Origin: Rhodoferax sp.
Lineage (GTDB): Bacteria; Pseudomonadota; Gammaproteobacteria; Burkholderiales; Burkholderiaceae_C
Length of the DNA stretch: 64,000 nt
Direction: 5' to 3'
Assembly (NCBI GenBank): GCA_020048895.1
Contig: JAIFLV010000020.1
Span: 33,455 to 97,454 of the forward strand
The position numbers were made by a program, and so were the translations under genes. A model generated the notes under the pieces. That model was not told where the DNA came from and did not search any database. It saw nothing but the letters and a program-made list of their open reading frames with translations. Below, in pieces: positions 59,673 through 64,000 of the stretch. Numbering within the stretch: position 1 is the first letter of the stretch; each line of letters starts with the position of its first letter.

Positions 59673-61013
59673 ATGGACATTCTGCTGCAGGTTACTGTCA
59701 TTCTTGTTTGCCTTTTTTATGGCGCCCGAAAAGGCGGTGTCGCACTAGGTCTGCTCGGGGGTATCGGCATTGTCATCATGACCTTTGTCTTTGGGCTAAC
59801 CCCCGGCAAACCACCCGTGGATGTGATGCTCACCATTATTGCCGTGGTCGCCGCTTCTGCGACCTTGCAGGCATCAGGTGGCTTGGAAGTCCTGCTGATG
59901 GGCGCAGAAAAACTGCTGCGTCGCAATCCAAAATACGTCTCCATCCTGGCACCATTTACCACCTGCCTGCTGACGATTCTGTGCGGCACCGGCCACGTGG
60001 TGTACACCATGCTGCCCATCATCTACGACATTGCCATCAAGAACGGCATTCGTCCCGAGCGCCCCATGGCCGGGTCGTCGGTGGCCAGCCAGATGGGTAT
60101 TTTGGCCAGTCCGGTGTCCGTCGCAGTGGTCTCGCTGGTGGCATTTCTGGCCAAGGCACCCGTTGATGGTCATGTGATCGATTTCATTCAGGTGCTCTCC
60201 ATCACGATTCCCTCGACACTGTGCGGCGTGCTGCTGATTGGCATCTTCAGCTGGTTCCGCGGCAAGGAATTGGACGACGACGCAGAGTTTCAAAAACGCA
60301 TCGCCGACCCGGCACAACGCCAGATCATTTACGGTGAAAGCGCGACCCTCATGGGCAAGGTGCTGACCCGCGACCAATGGGTCGCCATGTGGATTTTCAT
60401 TGGCTCCATCGCGGTGGTGGCCTGCTTGGGCGCATTCCAATCTTTGCGTCCGTTGATCGGCGGCAAGCCCCTGTCGATGGTACTCACCATCCAGATGTTC
60501 ATGCTGCTGGCCGGTGCGCTCATGATCGTGCTGACCAAGACCGACCCCTCGATTATTGGCAAAACCGAAGTTTTCCGCGCCGGCATGATCGCCGTGGTGG
60601 CAGTCTTCGGAATCGCCTGGATGGCCGACACGGTATTTGAAGCCCATTTGCCCGTGTTGAAAGCCAGCTTGACCGAGTTGGTAAAGACCCAACCCTGGAC
60701 CTATGCGATCGTTTTGCTGCTGGTCTCCAAATTAGTCAACTCGCAGGCGGCAGCCATCAGCGCCATGGTGCCGGTCGGTTTGGCCATAGGTGTCCCACCC
60801 GGTTATATCGTTGCTTTTGCGGCGGCATCCTATGGCTACTACATTCTCCCCACATACCCAAGCGATCTGGCAGCCATTCAGTTTGACCGCTCCGGCACCA
60901 CACACATTGGCAAGTACGTGATCAACCACAGCTTCATCATCCCGGGGTTGATCGGGGTTGGCACCTCCTGTGTTGCCGGCTACTTTCTGGCATCGGCCAA
61001 CGGCCTGATCTGA
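59673..61013 (+). CDS. dcuB: Anaerobic C4-dicarboxylate transporter DcuB
   Basis: A 446-residue, about 12-helix antiporter. The sequence is close to enterobacterial DcuB as I remember it ([89 protein letters not shown]). It exchanges fumarate for succinate in fumarate respiration. AGGAG seven bases before the ATG fixes the start. It implies an anaerobic or microaerobic lifestyle option. Confidence 0.95.
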   Translation: MDILLQVTVILVCLFYGARKGGVALGLLGGIGIVIMTFVFGLTPGKPPVDVMLTIIAVVAASATLQASGGLEVLLMGAEKLLRRNPKYVSILAPFTTCLLTILCGTGHVVYTMLPIIYDIAIKNGIRPERPMAGSSVASQMGILASPVSVAVVSLVAFLAKAPVDGHVIDFIQVLSITIPSTLCGVLLIGIFSWFRGKELDDDAEFQKRIADPAQRQIIYGESATLMGKVLTRDQWVAMWIFIGSIAVVACLGAFQSLRPLIGGKPLSMVLTIQMFMLLAGALMIVLTKTDPSIIGKTEVFRAGMIAVVAVFGIAWMADTVFEAHLPVLKASLTELVKTQPWTYAIVLLLVSKLVNSQAAAISAMVPVGLAIGVPPGYIVAFAAASYGYYILPTYPSDLAAIQFDRSGTTHIGKYVINHSFIIPGLIGVGTSCVAGYFLASANGLI

Positions 61014-61039
61014 GCACGCGGTCCTGTTCCCAACCGCTT

Positions 61040-61077
61040 GACAAGTCCCGGAGGACTACTATCCTCCCTGACTTGTC
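61040..61077 (+). terminator. Long hairpin after dcuB
   Basis: GACAAGTC/GACTTGTC and GGAGGA/TCCTCC form a 14-pair stem with a symmetric two-base internal loop and a six-base apical loop. It begins 27 bases after the dcuB stop. There is no T tract, so it may be an mRNA-end stabiliser or a leader element of the next gene (ATG at 61100) rather than a true terminator. Confidence 0.55.
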
Positions 61078-61099
61078 TTCACGTTTATGGGGCAGTCAA

Positions 61100-61669
61100 A
61101 TGCTGAAACAAATCCTGGTGTCAACGGCGATGGCTGCGGCCAGCGTGGCGCATGCGGCGGAACCAGCGATCGAGCTTACGGTACAGGTGAAAGCGCCCGT
61201 AAGCGCCGTCTGGCATGCGTGGACAACCAGTGATGGCATTGCCAGTTTCTTCGCACCAGAAGCCAACGTACAGGCACGCCCGGACGGCGCATTCCACATC
61301 TTCATGGATCCCTATGGTCAACCCGGACTCAAGGGCGCCGACACCATGCAGATTCTGGCCATTGAACCCGAACAGTTGCTGTCGTTTACCTGGAATGCCC
61401 CGCCCCACCTGGCGCAAGCCCGCGCGCAACGCACAGTCGTGATACTGCGCTTCCTACCCGAGGGCGACTCAACGCGTCTGACTCTCACCCATTTGGGATG
61501 GGGCAGCACGGGAGAGTGGCCCCAGGCCAAGGCGTACTTTGAGAAAGCCTGGCCCAATGTGTTGAAAAACCTGCAAACCCGCTTTGAAACCGGCAAACCC
61601 TACGACTGGACCGCCTGGCGCGAGCAGCTGAAACAACGGCATTCCAAGGAAGATGCCAAGCGCCCCTGA
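61100..61669 (+). CDS. Exported AHSA1/SRPBCC-domain protein
   Basis: A 189-residue protein. The signal peptide is MLKQILVSTAMAAASVAHAAEP (cleavage near AHA-A). An AHSA1-type SRPBCC domain follows (IELTVQVKAPVSAVWHAWTTSDGIASFFAP, GAFHIFMDPYG, MQILAIEPEQLLSFTWNAPP, TRLTLTHLGWG). Such domains bind small hydrophobic ligands and are normally cytoplasmic; export is unusual. GGGG lies eight bases before the ATG. Function unknown. Confidence 0.85.
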   Translation: MLKQILVSTAMAAASVAHAAEPAIELTVQVKAPVSAVWHAWTTSDGIASFFAPEANVQARPDGAFHIFMDPYGQPGLKGADTMQILAIEPEQLLSFTWNAPPHLAQARAQRTVVILRFLPEGDSTRLTLTHLGWGSTGEWPQAKAYFEKAWPNVLKNLQTRFETGKPYDWTAWREQLKQRHSKEDAKRP

Positions 61670-61698
61670 TGGCTGTGGCTGACGAGCAAAACCAAACC

Positions 61699-62277
61699 TC
61701 AGCTCTTTTGCTCTAGTGCCTTTTCAACAGCACTGACCAGGCTGCTACTGTCGGGCGCTGTTGTACTCCAAAAGCTGTCGACGACCTTGCCGTTGCGATC
61801 AATCAGGTACTTGTGAAAGTTCCATTTGGGAGCGGACTTGGTTGCCTGGTAAAGGGCCGCATAAAACGCGTTGCGCTTGTCGCCCACCACCTCGGTTTTG
61901 GCGAACATCGGAAACTTCACGCCATAGGTGTTGAAGCAAAAATCCGCGATCTCCTTGGATGACCCCGGCTCCTGCTTGCCAAAATCATTGGACGGGAAAC
62001 CTAGCACCACCAGTCCCTTGGACTGGTATTTGCCATACAGGGCTTCCAGCCCTTCGTATTGCTTGGTAAATCCGCAGAAGCTGGCGGTATTGACGACCAG
62101 AATCACTTTGCCCGCATACTGGCAGAGGTTCTGAGGCACGTCGTCCTGAAGACGGGCAAATTCATGCTTCAAAATCGCGGGACAGGCGGCTGCTGGCGCG
62201 TTTTGCGCCTGCGCTTCACCAACGAAAAGAAGACCGAGCCCCAGAGCAACGGACCCGAGGTAATGTGTGATGTTCAT
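61699..62277 (-). CDS. Exported glutathione peroxidase-family protein
   Basis: A 192-residue thiol peroxidase. The signal peptide ends near EAQAQ. The catalytic tetrad is visible: Cys in VVNTASFCGFTKQY, Gln in GFPSNDFGKQEPG, and Trp-Asn in KWNFHKYLID. The peroxidatic residue is Cys, not selenocysteine. Export to the periplasm suggests it detoxifies peroxides there. It is convergent with the AHSA1 gene. Confidence 0.93.
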   Translation of the reverse strand: MNITHYLGSVALGLGLLFVGEAQAQNAPAAACPAILKHEFARLQDDVPQNLCQYAGKVILVVNTASFCGFTKQYEGLEALYGKYQSKGLVVLGFPSNDFGKQEPGSSKEIADFCFNTYGVKFPMFAKTEVVGDKRNAFYAALYQATKSAPKWNFHKYLIDRNGKVVDSFWSTTAPDSSSLVSAVEKALEQKS

Positions 62278-62355
62278 GCCGCATATTATGTGTCGCCGCA
62301 CCCCTCCAATGGTCGCCACCTGCAGATTCCCCGCTGAACCATGGGGCAATGCTTG

Positions 62356-63723
62356 TCAGACCGTCCCTTGGTGATTTGCCACAAACCGGTTGAACTCGAC
62401 CACTGGCAAGGCACGGCTATAGAGATACCCCTGAAAGTAGTGGCATCCGTTTTCCAGAAGAAACTGTTGCTGCTGCTCGGTCTCCACCCCTTCGGCAATC
62501 ACCGCCAAACCCAGATTGTTCCCAAGCGCGATGATCGTTTGCGCGATTGACGCGTCGCTGCGATCGGTCAGCACATCACGGACAAACGACTGATCAATCT
62601 TCAGGTTGTTTAGCGGTAGCCGCTTCAGGTTGCTGAGCGATGAAAATCCGGTTCCAAAATCGTCCAGAGAAAAAGTGACACCGCGCGCTCGCAAGGTTGC
62701 CATCTTCTGGATGATGCCCTGAATATCCTCGACCAGCAGCGACTCCGTAAGTTCCAGTTCCAGCAAGTTCGGGTCAATTTGATGACGTTCGATCAGACCC
62801 TGCACCTGCGCCACAAAAGACTCCTGGCGAAACTGCAACTGGCTGATGTTGACAGCGAGGCGCAAATGCTCCATTCCAGACTGCATGGACCAGCGCCGCA
62901 ACTGTTCACACGCGGCTTCCAGCACCCAGTGTCCGATGGGCACGATCAGCCCGGTCTGTTCCGCCAGATCGATGAACTCGCCGGGCATCACTTGACCCCT
63001 CTTGGGGTGTACCCAGCGCAGCAATGCTTCGGCGCCGATCACCCGGGTTTGGGCATCAAGCTGGGGCTGAAAGTGCAATTGCAGTTGCCCCTGGGCAATG
63101 GCCTGGCGCAGATCGTTCTCCAGTGCAGACCGGCCAATCGCATCGTTTTGCATCAGGGCCAGCATCAGGTACAGCATGATCAGTGCCGCAGTGCTCTGCA
63201 CCCAGGCACCTGAAGCCCGAACTTCTTCCGGGAGCGCGAAATCCAGCATCGGGGCACCGTACGTGACCGATAGCACACCAAAGGCCACCATGCAGAGGAA
63301 CACAATGCCATGGCGCAACCATACGCCAGAGGTCCGAAACGCCATCAGGGCGGCAACGCTCAACGGCAGCAGGTACAGGTGCGTCGTTCTGGGAGCCTGC
63401 GGTGTGGGTACATCAAACAGCACCGCAATCAGGCACAGCACGACAAACAATGTCGAGAACAACACCACCCCAGCGGCTTGAATCAGGTTGCGAAATGTGA
63501 GCACTCCGACACCCAGCCCACCGCAAATCAGTATCAGATCGAGGGTTGCGAGAATCCAGTTGCCTTGCAGAGCGAAAAAAGCACCCCAGACCAACCCCAT
63601 CGTCAAGGTGCAGAAGGCGCCCAGCAGCAGCATGCGACGCTCTCGGCGACGCGCCACTTGCCCGAGATCGTGACCGTTCCAGAGCAGGTAAAAAACCTGT
63701 ACCAATGATGTCTTGAAATCCAT
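62356..63723 (-). CDS. Membrane-bound EAL-domain c-di-GMP phosphodiesterase
   Basis: A 455-residue protein. About six membrane helices occupy 30-190 (LLLGAFCTLTMGLVWGAFFA; LDLILICGGLGVGVL; VVLFSTLFVVLCLIAVL). The C-terminal EAL domain keeps all key motifs: GAEALLRWVHP, VNISQLQF, ELELTES, SLDDFGTGFSSL, LKIDQSFV and IAEGVETEQQ. No GGDEF domain is present, so it should hydrolyse c-di-GMP. ATG at 63723 is chosen; a longer reading would overlap the divergent gene's promoter region. Confidence 0.92.
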   Translation of the reverse strand: MDFKTSLVQVFYLLWNGHDLGQVARRRERRMLLLGAFCTLTMGLVWGAFFALQGNWILATLDLILICGGLGVGVLTFRNLIQAAGVVLFSTLFVVLCLIAVLFDVPTPQAPRTTHLYLLPLSVAALMAFRTSGVWLRHGIVFLCMVAFGVLSVTYGAPMLDFALPEEVRASGAWVQSTAALIMLYLMLALMQNDAIGRSALENDLRQAIAQGQLQLHFQPQLDAQTRVIGAEALLRWVHPKRGQVMPGEFIDLAEQTGLIVPIGHWVLEAACEQLRRWSMQSGMEHLRLAVNISQLQFRQESFVAQVQGLIERHQIDPNLLELELTESLLVEDIQGIIQKMATLRARGVTFSLDDFGTGFSSLSNLKRLPLNNLKIDQSFVRDVLTDRSDASIAQTIIALGNNLGLAVIAEGVETEQQQQFLLENGCHYFQGYLYSRALPVVEFNRFVANHQGTV

Positions 63724-63849
63724 GTCTGCCTGGGGCCAACCCAGCGGGTGATGGTTTGCAACGCCAAACCGAGTATCCCACCAAGTGCCCAAACGCGAAT
63801 TGAGAAATGCTAGGATGCAACGATCATTTCTTTCCAGCGAGGTGTGACC

Positions 63850-64000
63850 ATGGCTTCTCCAGATATAGGCGCCTGTCTTTCCGCAGGTTTTTCCGGCATG
63901 AAAAGAAATCCGGTGACCCACATCGTGTCCACCCTTCTGGTGGGCGTTGTGGGCGGCGTCACGGCCGGTCTTTTGACTGGCCCCATGGCGGTTGGCTACA
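63850..64000 (+). CDS. Hypothetical protein, N-terminus only
   Basis: The open reading starts at an ATG with GAGGTG six bases upstream and runs off the right edge after 50 codons. The visible part has a hydrophobic helix with glycines (IVSTLLVGVVGGVTAGLLTG). It is divergent from the EAL gene with 126 bases between starts. No family recognised. Confidence 0.55.
   Translation, partial: MASPDIGACLSAGFSGMKRNPVTHIVSTLLVGVVGGVTAGLLTGPMAVGY

Noticed and set aside
61699..62277. Selenocysteine in the glutathione peroxidase
   Set aside because: The peroxidatic position is encoded by an ordinary cysteine codon.

Overview
The window is a chromosomal segment of a Gram-negative betaproteobacterium, most likely Burkholderiales of the Comamonadaceae type (Rhodoferax/Polaromonas-like). 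This is inferred from three things: the gene order ponA/pilMNOPQ/aroK/aroB/dgt and cyaY/lptM/lysA, lipid A and type IV pilus genes, and a short dispersed repeat (core GATAGCTGCTTGCGC or AAGCGCAAGCAGCTA) that I associate with that family. No rRNA, tRNA, CRISPR array or prophage was seen.

Region 1 (1-15620) is an accessory catabolic island and the most interesting part. A PrpR-type sigma-54 activator (9685-11631) is divergent from a nine-gene minus-strand operon. The operon order is HMG-CoA-lyase-like enzyme, isochorismatase-fold hydrolase, MDR reductase, alpha/beta-hydrolase-fold protein, VOC protein, VAO-type flavoenzyme, Tat-exported flavin amine oxidase, cytochrome c and a second VOC protein. 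A further exported protein lies at the left edge. An amidohydrolase and a TonB-dependent receptor follow on the right. I find four sigma-54 (-24/-12) promoter matches, one before each transcription unit. Three have nearby TGAAACA boxes (TGAAAC/GTTTCA inverted repeats at the receptor). At the fourth, such half-sites occur only inside a MITE. This looks like one regulon for uptake and oxidation of an unidentified compound.

Region 2 (15763-20622) holds an Lrp-type regulator divergent from a cysteine-synthase-like gene broken by an in-frame TGA. It is followed by an amino-sugar operon (BadF-type kinase, nagA, SIS-domain aminase). A GntR/UTRA regulator gene between kinase and nagA has been reduced to a scar of about 120 bp, and an inverted repeat that may be its operator remains upstream.

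Region 3 (20728-33605) has gltB-gltD, a REP-associated tyrosine transposase with inverted flanks, a glycine-zipper lipoprotein, a methyltransferase, DUF1415 and another conserved protein, a dGTPase-like gene, aroB and aroK. Region 4 (33602-45171) is the pilMNOPQ operon facing a class A penicillin-binding protein. An unexpected 1276-residue Ig-repeat lipoprotein gene is wedged between pilQ and aroK.

Region 5 (45172-64000) is mostly housekeeping. It contains cyaY, lptM, lysA, msrPQ, cytochrome c4, engB, two lipid A acyltransferases and metK. These are followed by a glycosyltransferase/GtrA/GT39 run, a sialidase-like protein with a membrane protein, an HDOD protein, dcuB, an exported AHSA1-like protein, an exported glutathione peroxidase and a membrane EAL phosphodiesterase. 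A partial gene runs off the right edge. All calls come from reading the sequence; no database search was run.
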